Assembly: GCA_903829565.1 (NCBI GenBank)
Contig: CAIKQM010000641.1
Location: 1 to 15,137, forward strand
From: an uncultured Planctomycetota bacterium
GTDB lineage: Bacteria; Planctomycetota; UBA1135; GCA-002686595
Reading direction: 5' to 3'
DNA: 15,137 nucleotides
This document shows positions 1 through 7,126 of this stretch, piece by piece. The translations under genes were made by a program, and so were the position numbers. How positions within the stretch are numbered: position 1 is the stretch's first letter; each line of letters begins with the position of its first letter. The notes beneath the pieces are model-generated. The model saw only the letters and a program-made list of their open reading frames with translations. It searched no databases and was not told the DNA's origin.

Positions 1-1142
1 CGATCGTTGTCAAAAGGATTGTACGCCGCGGCATTCCACGGGTTCCCCGTCAACGGCAGGTTAGTGATCTCGTCTTGGATGGCGATTTGCGCCGTGTACT
101 GGTGATAGACCCACAGCGCTGCATGCGGCACGCCTTGGCCGCGCGCGTAGTTCAACTGGCTGCGCACCAGCGACCAGTCATTGTCATCTTGGGCACGATA
201 GCCCACACCTAGCTTGGCCACATTGGTGCCCGCTTGTGTACGGCAGGTGTTGAACTCGGTCTGGAAGCTCGACAAGGTCGTCAAGTACATCTGCGGGATG
301 ACGAGGTCGATGTAGCCACCGCTCAACCACGACGACCAGCGCTGCATGTGCTGCGTGATGCCATAGGAGCCCGTCGGTGCGCTGGACACGAGCATCGCGG
401 GGTTCGCAGCCTTGACCGTGTTGTAGAAGCGCTGCATGTTCGCGTTGATCAGCGCTTCACGGAAGTTCACCCACTGTGTGTTGTTCACATTCGACGGCGG
501 AGTGGTGCCGTACTGCGCTTGGTAGGCCGCGACACACGGTGCTTCGTAGCCGTACTCGCGCCCCGTAGCCTTGCGCCCCCAACGAATGCGGTCGACTTGG
601 ATGTCGTCGAAGTCGTAGTTCTCGGCCAGCTCTTTGACCATGCCGTTGAGCATGTCCATCGCGGGCTGCGATGCGGGCGAAAGGAACACAAAGCCGGCGT
701 TCTCACCGGTGACCGCATCACCGCCTGCATCGCGCGCCAGCCAATCGGGATGAGCGACGGCAATCGGGTGAGTCGCATAGCCCACCGCCATGCCGTACTC
801 GAACCATGCGCCCACCAGCAAACCTTCCTCATGGAAGATGCGGCACATGTCGCGCGCCCAGTCAACTGTACTTGACACCCATGTGCCGCCAGCCGCCGCA
901 TAGGCTTTGCTGGGCCACATGGTCTGCTGGCCCGAGTACATGGCCACGTACACCGTGTTCATGTTGCCGGCCTTGATGTTCTGGGCGATGGCCCGCAACT
1001 GCGGCTCGGTCTTGCCCACGTAGCTGTAGTGGGTCAACCAACAGGCGCGTACTTCCGCCGCTTGGGCAGAAGCAACACCGGTGAGCACGCAGGCCACAGC
1101 CACAACGCGGCTGATCAGGGTGTACAGGAGGCGTGACAGCAT
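1..1142 (-). CDS. Secreted GHL10-type glycoside hydrolase-like protein, C-terminus cut by the window edge
   Basis: The frame is open from an ATG at 1142 through the left edge, giving 380 residues with the C-terminus missing. Residues 1-29 look like a Sec signal peptide: Arg near the N-terminus, a hydrophobic stretch, then ASAQA followed by AEV. The mature part reads as a TIM barrel of the GHL10 (DUF187, YngK-like) group. It opens with EVRACWLTHYS, has FEYG around 114-117 and the strand DDIQVDRIRW (179-188) with acidic and Arg residues at the usual active-site strand, and has IDLVIPQMY (278-286), close to the family's D-x-V-x-P-Q-x-Y motif. The family is thought to cleave glycans, possibly peptidoglycan-like or other polymers; substrate cannot be read from sequence. 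It lies 49 bases downstream of the reductase gene on the same strand, so co-transcription is possible. No good Shine-Dalgarno is seen; a TATAGA hexamer lies 9 bases before the ATG. Confidence 0.85.
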   Translation of the reverse strand, partial: MLSRLLYTLISRVVAVACVLTGVASAQAAEVRACWLTHYSYVGKTEPQLRAIAQNIKAGNMNTVYVAMYSGQQTMWPSKAYAAAGGTWVSSTVDWARDMCRIFHEEGLLVGAWFEYGMAVGYATHPIAVAHPDWLARDAGGDAVTGENAGFVFLSPASQPAMDMLNGMVKELAENYDFDDIQVDRIRWGRKATGREYGYEAPCVAAYQAQYGTTPPSNVNNTQWVNFREALINANMQRFYNTVKAANPAMLVSSAPTGSYGITQHMQRWSSWLSGGYIDLVIPQMYLTTLSSFQTEFNTCRTQAGTNVAKLGVGYRAQDDNDWSLVRSQLNYARGQGVPHAALWVYHQYTAQIAIQDEITNLPLTGNPWNAAAYNPFDND

Positions 1143-1191
1143 GCGCCTAAGTCTATAGGCAGATCGTCAAGTCCGCCGAGGCACAAAAGCC

Positions 1192-1977
1192 TCAACCCAT
1201 GGTCGGTGGGAACAAACCGAGCCCCAGCCCCCCGGTCACCGGCAGGGTCGCGCCCGTGATGTAGGAAGCCTTGTCGGAGGCTAAGAAGGCCACGGCCTCC
1301 GCAATCTCTTCTGCTCGCCCCGGACGCCCCATCGGCGTGTTGGCCACCAATGCCTGACGGGTGGCTTCAGGGATCGCTTCCAGCACACGCTCGGTCATGA
1401 CGACGCCAGGTTCGACGAGGTTGACGGTGATGCCATCGCGCGCCGTTTCCAAAGCCAGCGAGCGCACCAGACCATGTAAAGCGGCCTTGGCAGAAGAGTA
1501 GGCCGCTTGACGCCGCGCACCATTGGTACCCGCGATGGAACCTACGAACACGATGCGCCCAAACTGAGCCGCACGCATGGCGGGCAACAGGTGAGCACAG
1601 ATGCGCGCCGGGCCGAGCACGACGGTCTCGTGCACCTCGTCGAACTGGTTGCTGGGGACCTCTTCCAGGTTGCCATAGACAGGGAACGAGGTGGCGTTGT
1701 GCACGACCACATCGATGCGCGGGGCGCGGGCGGCAAGCTCCGCGTGCCAAGCCGAGTGGCGCAGATCCCCCACGATCGCGCTGCACACACCGCCGCCCGC
1801 CTCGACGAGCGCGCGTGTCGCCGCCAGCTTGTCGGCGTGGCGGCCGAGCGCGATCACCTGCAAGCCGTCGCGCGCCAAAGCCAACGCGATGGCACGGCCG
1901 ATGCCTCCACCGGCCCCGGTGACCAAGGCCACGCGCTGTGCGTGGTGTTGCTGTGCTGCTGGACTGGTCGCACTCAT
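1192..1977 (-). CDS. Short-chain dehydrogenase/reductase (classical SDR)
   Basis: This is a 261-residue classical SDR, an NAD(P)(H)-dependent oxidoreductase of unknown substrate. The Rossmann motif TGAGGGIG starts at residue 20. ALGR after the second strand (Arg 47) hints at NADP preference. GDL is near 70-72, and the catalytic Ser147 (VGSIAG), Tyr160 and Lys164 (YSSAK) are intact, followed by the PG motif (EPGVVMTE). The usual NNAG motif is HNAT (93-96), keeping the catalytic Asn94 but losing the final Gly. The ATG at 1977 is preferred to an upstream start at 2040: the extra 21 residues are Arg/Ser-rich, unlike an SDR N-terminus, and would overlap the divergent gene. The C-terminal TGATLPVTGGLGLG is typical of 3-oxoacyl-ACP reductase/glucose dehydrogenase relatives, but FabG function cannot be assigned. 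Divergent from the radical SAM gene; possibly first gene of an operon with the glycosidase. Confidence 0.93.
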   Translation of the reverse strand: MSATSPAAQQHHAQRVALVTGAGGGIGRAIALALARDGLQVIALGRHADKLAATRALVEAGGGVCSAIVGDLRHSAWHAELAARAPRIDVVVHNATSFPVYGNLEEVPSNQFDEVHETVVLGPARICAHLLPAMRAAQFGRIVFVGSIAGTNGARRQAAYSSAKAALHGLVRSLALETARDGITVNLVEPGVVMTERVLEAIPEATRQALVANTPMGRPGRAEEIAEAVAFLASDKASYITGATLPVTGGLGLGLFPPTMG

Positions 1978-2038
1978 GCCACTTGAGGATAACGAGCGGG
2001 AGCTCGAACGCGGCATCGAGTATCCTCTCCGCCCTCGC
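1978..2038. promoter_or_regulatory. Divergent promoter region between SDR and radical SAM genes
   Basis: These 61 bases separate two divergent starts. They hold an inverted repeat, GAGGATA (1985-1991) and TATCCTC (2021-2027). Each arm gives an outward-facing TATCCT hexamer resembling a -10 box (4 of 6 matches to TATAAT). The hexamer is 7 bases from the SDR ATG and 12 bases from the radical SAM ATG, so transcripts would have almost no leader. Neither start has a Shine-Dalgarno sequence. No convincing -35 boxes are seen, so this is a weak prediction based on symmetry and position. Confidence 0.3.
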
Positions 2039-4147
2039 ATGGACCGCTTGCTGATCCACCCTCCGTTCGCGGACCCGACGCAACCCTACCTGAGCCTGCC
2101 TACTCTCAAGGGGCATCTGCGGGCGAAGGGCCTGGACGCCAAAGTCTTTGACGCCAATGTGGAGGCAGCGCGCTGGCTCATGTCGCATCAGGCCGCGCAC
2201 ATGGTGGCGCGCAAGGTGGGGTCGCGCTTCATCGACCTCAACCGCCGGCCGTTCTTGTCGTTTGATGAGGCGCGTGAGTATCGCGCGCTGGCGGCCGCGC
2301 GCGAGAAGATCGAGCACTACCTCGGTGCGCAACCCACGCCCACGGAAGTGTTCACCACGCGCGAGCTGTTCTTCGATGCGGACCAGTACAGCTTGGCGCG
2401 CCGCAGGACCGACCTGTACTTCGAGGCGCTCTCAGCGGCACATTGGCCCTATCGCTTCAGCTTCAACGCCGCGACGCACAATGTGTTGCCGTGGAGCTTC
2501 GAGCTGCTGGAGAACTATTGCGCGGAGGAAGCATCGCCGCTCGAAGCGCTGTACGAGCGCTGGTTGCTGCCACGCGACGAATGGGACTGGGACGAAGGCG
2601 CACCGCCCGACTTCGATGTCGACGAGTGTGACTTCATCGGCTTGAGCGTGGTCTTCCCCTCGCAGATCCCCGAGGCGGTCTACTTGCTACGCAAGCTGCG
2701 CGCGCGCAACCCGAAGCTCTTCTTGGCTCTTGGTGGTCCCGCGGTGCATCAAGTCGTGACGCACCTGGACCCCGAGCGCAAGCGCAAGTTCTTTGAGTGG
2801 GTCGACGCCATCGGCATGTACGAGGGCGAGCGCACGCTGGAGGTGCTGTTCCCGCTGTTGGAGCAGTGGCATGCATGTGAAGGCGCGCAAGCAAAGCACG
2901 AGCTGCTCAAGCAAGTGCCGAACCTGTTGACGCTGGATCCGACGACCGGCGATTGTGTGCTGGGACCGCGCGAAACACTGGATTTGCGCAGCACAGAGAT
3001 GCCTGACTATTCGGATCTCGATCTGGATCGTTACCTCGCGCCGAGCCGCACGCTGCTGTATGCGCCCACGCGCGGCTGCTATTGGGGCAAGTGCTCGTTC
3101 TGTTACTACGGCCTGACCGAGACGGGTACTGCGGGCTATCGCGAAGTGCCTGTAGCCAAAGCTGTGTCCGAACTGGCACAGCTGGCGCGTCGGCATGGCG
3201 TCAAGAACTTCTACATCTCCTGCGATGTGCTCAGTCCCAAGTACGCGGTGCTCTTCGCGCAGGAGCTGTTGGATCGCAAGCTCAAGATCCGCTGGTCCAG
3301 CGACCTGAAGATCGAGAAGTACTTCACTCCCGAGCGCGCCAAACTCTTGTACGAGTCCGGCCTGCGCAGCGCGGCGTTTGGCATCGAGTCCGGTTCGGAT
3401 CGGATCCTGGACCTGATGCGCAAGGGCGTCGACCGCGAGACGTTGACCTCGGTCAATCGCAGCTTCCATGAGGCAGGTGTCGCCACCGAGTGGATGACCT
3501 TCACGGACCATCCGGATGAAACGGTGTCCGAAGCACTGGACACGATCAACTGGATCGAAGAGCAGCAAGAGTACGTGGACCTGTTCATCGTGGGCGAGTT
3601 CGGCTTGGAGAGCGGCTCGCACATCGCGCAGGACCCCGCGCGCTATGGCGTGCGACGCATCTGGTATGCCGAAGGCGATGACTTGCGCTTGTACGCGCTC
3701 TACCAGCACAAGGACGGGCGGCGCACACGCACCGCCAACGAAGAGGTCGAGTCCGAGATCGGCCGCATGTCGAGCGCATGGGAGCTGCATCCCTATCCAT
3801 GGGCGGGCGCCAACAGCACGCACCACACCTTCCTGCACTTCCTTGAGTTCGGTCAGCGCGCGTTCCGCTCGCACTTCCAGCGCGCGCAAGCAGCAGCGCG
3901 CGGCAGCCTCGGCACGCCGCCCGTGGCGCATGTGGCCGGCTTGCGCGAGAAGGTGCGCTTCAATGTCGAGACCATCGAAGAGGTCGAGCAGGCCTTCTTC
4001 GCGGACTGGCTGCCGAAGGCCCTGTACACGACCGTACCTGCACGGCGCTCGGGGGGCACGCATCCTGACGAAGTGGCTCCGCTTTCGGCACAGGAGTACG
4101 CCGAGGCCGCCGCCAACCAGCCGATGGTGAGACCTGGCTTGCGCTGA
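2039..4147 (+). CDS. Cobalamin-binding-type radical SAM protein, substrate unknown
   Basis: The product has 702 residues from the ATG at 2039, where MDRLLIHPPF matches the usual first strand of this class. Residues about 1-320 look like a B12-binding-type Rossmann domain with a large insertion: CDFIGLSVVFPSQ near 195-207 and LALGGPAV near 230. The DxHxxG cobalamin motif is not seen, as is common in radical SAM relatives. The radical SAM core follows, with RGCYWGKCSFCYYG giving Cys347, Cys352 and Cys355. This is CX4CX2C rather than CX3CX2C. SAM-contact motif FGIESGS is at 447-453. The C-terminal part (about 520-702) has a His-rich THHTFLHF stretch near 590 and no family I can name. Such enzymes do methylations or rearrangements in lipid, antibiotic or peptide-modification pathways; no substrate can be inferred from glnS and the exporter downstream. 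No Shine-Dalgarno is visible. An upstream in-frame ATG at 1976 is less likely because it adds a charged, family-atypical leader. Confidence 0.88.
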   Translation: MDRLLIHPPFADPTQPYLSLPTLKGHLRAKGLDAKVFDANVEAARWLMSHQAAHMVARKVGSRFIDLNRRPFLSFDEAREYRALAAAREKIEHYLGAQPTPTEVFTTRELFFDADQYSLARRRTDLYFEALSAAHWPYRFSFNAATHNVLPWSFELLENYCAEEASPLEALYERWLLPRDEWDWDEGAPPDFDVDECDFIGLSVVFPSQIPEAVYLLRKLRARNPKLFLALGGPAVHQVVTHLDPERKRKFFEWVDAIGMYEGERTLEVLFPLLEQWHACEGAQAKHELLKQVPNLLTLDPTTGDCVLGPRETLDLRSTEMPDYSDLDLDRYLAPSRTLLYAPTRGCYWGKCSFCYYGLTETGTAGYREVPVAKAVSELAQLARRHGVKNFYISCDVLSPKYAVLFAQELLDRKLKIRWSSDLKIEKYFTPERAKLLYESGLRSAAFGIESGSDRILDLMRKGVDRETLTSVNRSFHEAGVATEWMTFTDHPDETVSEALDTINWIEEQQEYVDLFIVGEFGLESGSHIAQDPARYGVRRIWYAEGDDLRLYALYQHKDGRRTRTANEEVESEIGRMSSAWELHPYPWAGANSTHHTFLHFLEFGQRAFRSHFQRAQAAARGSLGTPPVAHVAGLREKVRFNVETIEEVEQAFFADWLPKALYTTVPARRSGGTHPDEVAPLSAQEYAEAAANQPMVRPGLR

Positions 4148-4171
4148 CTTGGTATCTTGCTCAATCGCACC

Positions 4172-5848
4172 ATGAGCGTTGAGCAGCACCACTTCATCCA
4201 TGACGAGATCGCCCGCGATCTAGCCCACGGCGCCAACGAAGGTCGCGTGCACACGCGCTTTCCACCCGAGCCGAACGGCTACTTGCACATCGGGCATGCC
4301 AAGTCGATCTGCGTCAACTTCGGCTTGGCCAAGCACTACAACGGCAAGTGCAACCTGCGCTTTGACGACACCAATCCGTCGAAGGAGGAGCAGGAGTACG
4401 TCGACTCGATCCAGGCCGATGTGCGTTGGCTGGGCTTTGAGTGGGATGCGCTGTACTACGCCAGCGACTTCTTCGAGCAGCTGTACCAGTACGGCGAGCA
4501 CCTCATCCAACATGGCAATGCGTATGTCTGCGACTTGAGCGTCGATCAGATCTCCGAGTACCGCGGCTGGCTGGACCGTCCGGGCAAGGAAAGCCCGTAC
4601 CGCACGCGCAGCGTGGAGGAGAACCTCGACTTGTTCCGACGCATGCGCGCGGGCGAGTTTGCTGATGGCACCAAGACGCTGCGCGCCAAGATCGACATGG
4701 CGTCGCCGAATCCGAACCTGCGTGACCCGGTGCTGTACCGCATCATGCGCGCGCACCATCACCGCACCGGAGATGCGTGGTGCATCTACCCGATGTATGA
4801 CTTCGCGCATGGACAGTGCGACGCCTTGGAAGGCATCACGCACTCGATCTGCACGCTCGAGTTCGAGATCCACAAGCCGCTGTACAACTGGCTGATCCAG
4901 AACTTGCCGGTGCCGCATCATCCGCGCCAGATCGAGATGGCGCGCCTGCAGTTGACCTACACGGTGCTGTCGAAGCGCAAGCTGCTCGAGCTAGTGAAGA
5001 GCGGAACGGTGGATGGCTGGGACGATCCTCGCATGCCCACCATCTCAGGCATTCGCCGGCGCGGCTACACGCCGGAAGCGTTGCGCGCATTCTGCGACCA
5101 CATCGGTGTGGCACGCGCAACCAGCACCATCGAGCGCGTCGTGCTGGAGAATGCGATCCGGGACGACCTGAACAAGCGCGCCACGCGCACGATGGCGGTG
5201 CTGGATCCGATCAAGGTCACGATCGAGAACATCGCCGCAGGCCATGTCGAGTGGCTGGACGCGGTCAACAATCCCGAAGATCCCAGCGCAGGCACGCGCA
5301 AGATTGCTCTCACGCGCACGGTGTACATCGAGCGCGATGACTTCCGCGAAGAAGCGCCGAAGAAGTACTTCCGCTTGGCACCGGGCAAGGAAGTGCGTCT
5401 GCGCTACGCGTACTGCATCACCTGCAAAGAGGTGAAGAAGGACGCCGAAGGACGCGTGGTCGAGTTGGTCTGCACCTACGATCCTCAAACGGGTCACGGC
5501 CAAACGCCGGATGGCCGCAAGGTCAAAGGCATCCTCCATTGGGTGTCGGCCGAGCAATGCGTGGATGTGCCGGTGCGCCTCTACGATCATCTGTTTGCGG
5601 TCGAGCATCCTGATGATGTGCCGGAAGGCGTCGACTGGAAGACGAACCTCAATCCGCAGTCGCTGGTGGTGACAAGCGCCAAGGTGGAAGCCAGTCTGCA
5701 AGCCGCTGCCGCGGGAACGCACTGGCAGTTCGAGCGTGTGGGCTACTTCTATGTGGACCCCAAGGACTCACGCCCGCAGGCGCCGGTCTTCTTGCGCACC
5801 ACCACGCTGAAGGACACGTGGGCCAAGCTCGAAAAGCGCGAGGACTGA
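4172..5848 (+). CDS. glnS: Glutamine--tRNA ligase (GlnRS)
   Basis: GlnRS attaches glutamine to tRNA-Gln in the cytoplasm, so this organism need not rely only on the Glu-tRNA amidotransferase route for Gln. The 558 residues match the usual size of about 550. The class I HIGH motif is at 38-41 within PNGYLHIGHAKS, and the KMSKS equivalent is VLSKRK at 265-270. The RFDDTNP strand after HIGH and the DWSLDR-equivalent region reading GWDDPRMPT are both typical of the GlnRS/GluRS group. The C-terminal beta-barrel anticodon-binding part is complete and ends with LKDTWAKLEKRED, a typical GlnRS terminus. ATG 4172 is chosen over an in-frame TTG at 4157 because MSVEQHHFIHDEI fits the family start. It lies 24 bases after the radical SAM stop and 12 bases before the exporter, consistent with one transcript. 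No Shine-Dalgarno is evident; TATCTT at 4153-4158 could be a -10 box. Confidence 0.97.
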   Translation: MSVEQHHFIHDEIARDLAHGANEGRVHTRFPPEPNGYLHIGHAKSICVNFGLAKHYNGKCNLRFDDTNPSKEEQEYVDSIQADVRWLGFEWDALYYASDFFEQLYQYGEHLIQHGNAYVCDLSVDQISEYRGWLDRPGKESPYRTRSVEENLDLFRRMRAGEFADGTKTLRAKIDMASPNPNLRDPVLYRIMRAHHHRTGDAWCIYPMYDFAHGQCDALEGITHSICTLEFEIHKPLYNWLIQNLPVPHHPRQIEMARLQLTYTVLSKRKLLELVKSGTVDGWDDPRMPTISGIRRRGYTPEALRAFCDHIGVARATSTIERVVLENAIRDDLNKRATRTMAVLDPIKVTIENIAAGHVEWLDAVNNPEDPSAGTRKIALTRTVYIERDDFREEAPKKYFRLAPGKEVRLRYAYCITCKEVKKDAEGRVVELVCTYDPQTGHGQTPDGRKVKGILHWVSAEQCVDVPVRLYDHLFAVEHPDDVPEGVDWKTNLNPQSLVVTSAKVEASLQAAAAGTHWQFERVGYFYVDPKDSRPQAPVFLRTTTLKDTWAKLEKRED

Positions 5849-5860
5849 GCCCTTTTCATC

Positions 5861-7126
5861 ATGCACGACCAGCGTTCGCAGGAGGCTGTGGCCTTTGTCA
5901 TGGCTGTGGGGCGAGCGCTGCACCTGTACGGTGCGCCCACCACGCGCATCGAGCAGGCCATGGAGCTGATTGCCGAGCGTTTGGGCCTGCAGATTCATGT
6001 CTTCGCGGCACCTACGCAACTGCAGGCAGCCTTCGGGCAACTGGGTGATCAGCACACGCAGCTGCTGCGCTTGCAGCCAGGTTCGCCCGAGTTGGGCAAA
6101 CGTGCGCGTGTCGACACCTTGGTGCAGGACTTTCTCACCGGTCAAGTTGCCTTGACAGAGGCCCAGCGCACGCTTGACGAGATCATGCGTGCGCGTGCTC
6201 CCTACCGGCCATGGGTCGAGGTCGCATGCTTTGGCCTCGCCTCTGCGGCCGCCGCGCGCTTCTTCGATGGTGCCTTGGTTGATGTGCTGGCCTCGTTGGT
6301 GGCGGGACTCTTGGTCGGCAGCCTCGACCAATGGGCGCGCACACATGCGTGGCTCGGACGCTTGTTCGAGCCCATCACAGCGCTCCTCGTTTCGGCTTAC
6401 GCGGTGCTGTGCGCGCACTTTGTGGCCTACAGCGGCGACACCGTGCAGGTCTACACAGTGACCTTGGCGGGCTTGATTGTGTTGCTGCCGGGCCTGACCT
6501 TGACCACTGCCACTACAGAGCTGGCAGCACGACACTTGATCGCGGGTACCGCGCGCTTCATGGGTGCGCTGCTGACCTTCATGTCGTTGGGCTTTGGCGC
6601 GGCCTTGGGCGCACAGTTGGTGCGCGTACTGCCGCCCATCGCCACGGTCGATGGCTCGCAACTGCCTGATTGGACGCTCTACCTCGCGTTGCTGTTGGCA
6701 CCACTCGCCTTCACTGTGTTGTTGCGTGCGCGCCGCGCCGATGCAGGCTGGATTGTGCTCGCCGGCGCAGTGGCTTTCGCTGGTTCACGCTTTGGCACGC
6801 TGGTGCTGGGACCGGAACTCGGTGCGTTCCTGGGTGCGTTGGTCTTGGGCACAGGCTCACGCGTGTTGGCACGCACACGTGGTGTGTCCGCAGCCGTGAC
6901 CTTGGTACCCGGCATCCTGTTGTTGGTACCGGGTAGCGTCGGCTTCGCCAGCATTCAGTCACTCATGAGCCATGATGTGGTCTCGGGCGTGGAGACGGCA
7001 TTCCGCATGTTCTTGACGGCCATCGCGTTGGCAGGTGGCTTGCTGGTCGCCAACACCATGGTGGGCACCACCTTGCCTGTGCCGCGCGGCTCTCGCGCTT
7101 CACCCAAACCAGACGCTCCACATTGA
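5861..7126 (+). CDS. ThrE-family threonine/serine exporter-like membrane protein
   Basis: The 421-residue product has the two-part ThrE architecture. A soluble N-terminal region (about 1-115) begins FVMAVGRALHLYGAPTTRIEQAM, then come about ten hydrophobic segments covering two related membrane halves (about 120-260 and 270-405). Family-like signatures are LPGLTLTTATTELAARH (around 210-226), which includes the conserved PG and a Thr-rich stretch, and VPGILLLVPGSVGF near 350. ThrE proteins export threonine and serine by proton-driven antiport; the actual substrate here is unproven. The last approximately 20 residues (VGTTLPVPRGSR onward) are polar and probably outside the conserved fold. The gene overlaps the convergent fucosidase reading frame by 164 bases. 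Only 12 bases separate it from glnS, so it probably shares that transcript. No Shine-Dalgarno precedes the ATG. Confidence 0.9.
   Translation: MHDQRSQEAVAFVMAVGRALHLYGAPTTRIEQAMELIAERLGLQIHVFAAPTQLQAAFGQLGDQHTQLLRLQPGSPELGKRARVDTLVQDFLTGQVALTEAQRTLDEIMRARAPYRPWVEVACFGLASAAAARFFDGALVDVLASLVAGLLVGSLDQWARTHAWLGRLFEPITALLVSAYAVLCAHFVAYSGDTVQVYTVTLAGLIVLLPGLTLTTATTELAARHLIAGTARFMGALLTFMSLGFGAALGAQLVRVLPPIATVDGSQLPDWTLYLALLLAPLAFTVLLRARRADAGWIVLAGAVAFAGSRFGTLVLGPELGAFLGALVLGTGSRVLARTRGVSAAVTLVPGILLLVPGSVGFASIQSLMSHDVVSGVETAFRMFLTAIALAGGLLVANTMVGTTLPVPRGSRASPKPDAPH
6963..7126. other. 164-base convergent overlap of exporter and fucosidase reading frames
   Basis: The plus-strand exporter stops at 7124-7126 and the minus-strand fucosidase at 6963-6965, so each runs into the other. 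The recognisable domains just meet near 7070-7095. Beyond that the fucosidase frame yields a Trp/Pro/Arg-rich tail typical of antisense reading. There is no room for a terminator between the genes and no hairpin with a T-tract is visible on either strand. Confidence 0.8.

Noticed and set aside
234..875. Plus-strand open frame within the left-edge region
   Set aside because: The opposite strand encodes a continuous signal peptide and GHL10 barrel; this frame is His/Arg-rich shadow.
1152..1170. TTGACG and TATAGA on the minus strand as a -35/-10 pair before the glycosidase
   Set aside because: Only 7 bases separate them; a sigma70 promoter needs about 17.
1178..1193. Small hairpin GAGGC/GCCTC at the SDR stop
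   Set aside because: Only five pairs and no T-tract after it on the minus strand; too weak to call a terminator.
1975..1978. Back-to-back ATG codons of divergent genes sharing CATG (also at 8889-8892)
   Set aside because: CATG is its own reverse complement, so any ATG preceded by C gives an opposing ATG; conserved protein starts lie elsewhere on the plus strand.
2687..4201. Open minus-strand frame of about 500 codons antisense to the radical SAM gene
   Set aside because: No recognisable motif, composition typical of antisense reading in GC-rich DNA, and fully covered by a well-supported plus-strand gene.
6900..6945. Direct repeat TTGGTACC(C/G)GG in the exporter gene
   Set aside because: Explained by two VPG codon runs in one transmembrane motif (VPGILLLVPGS).
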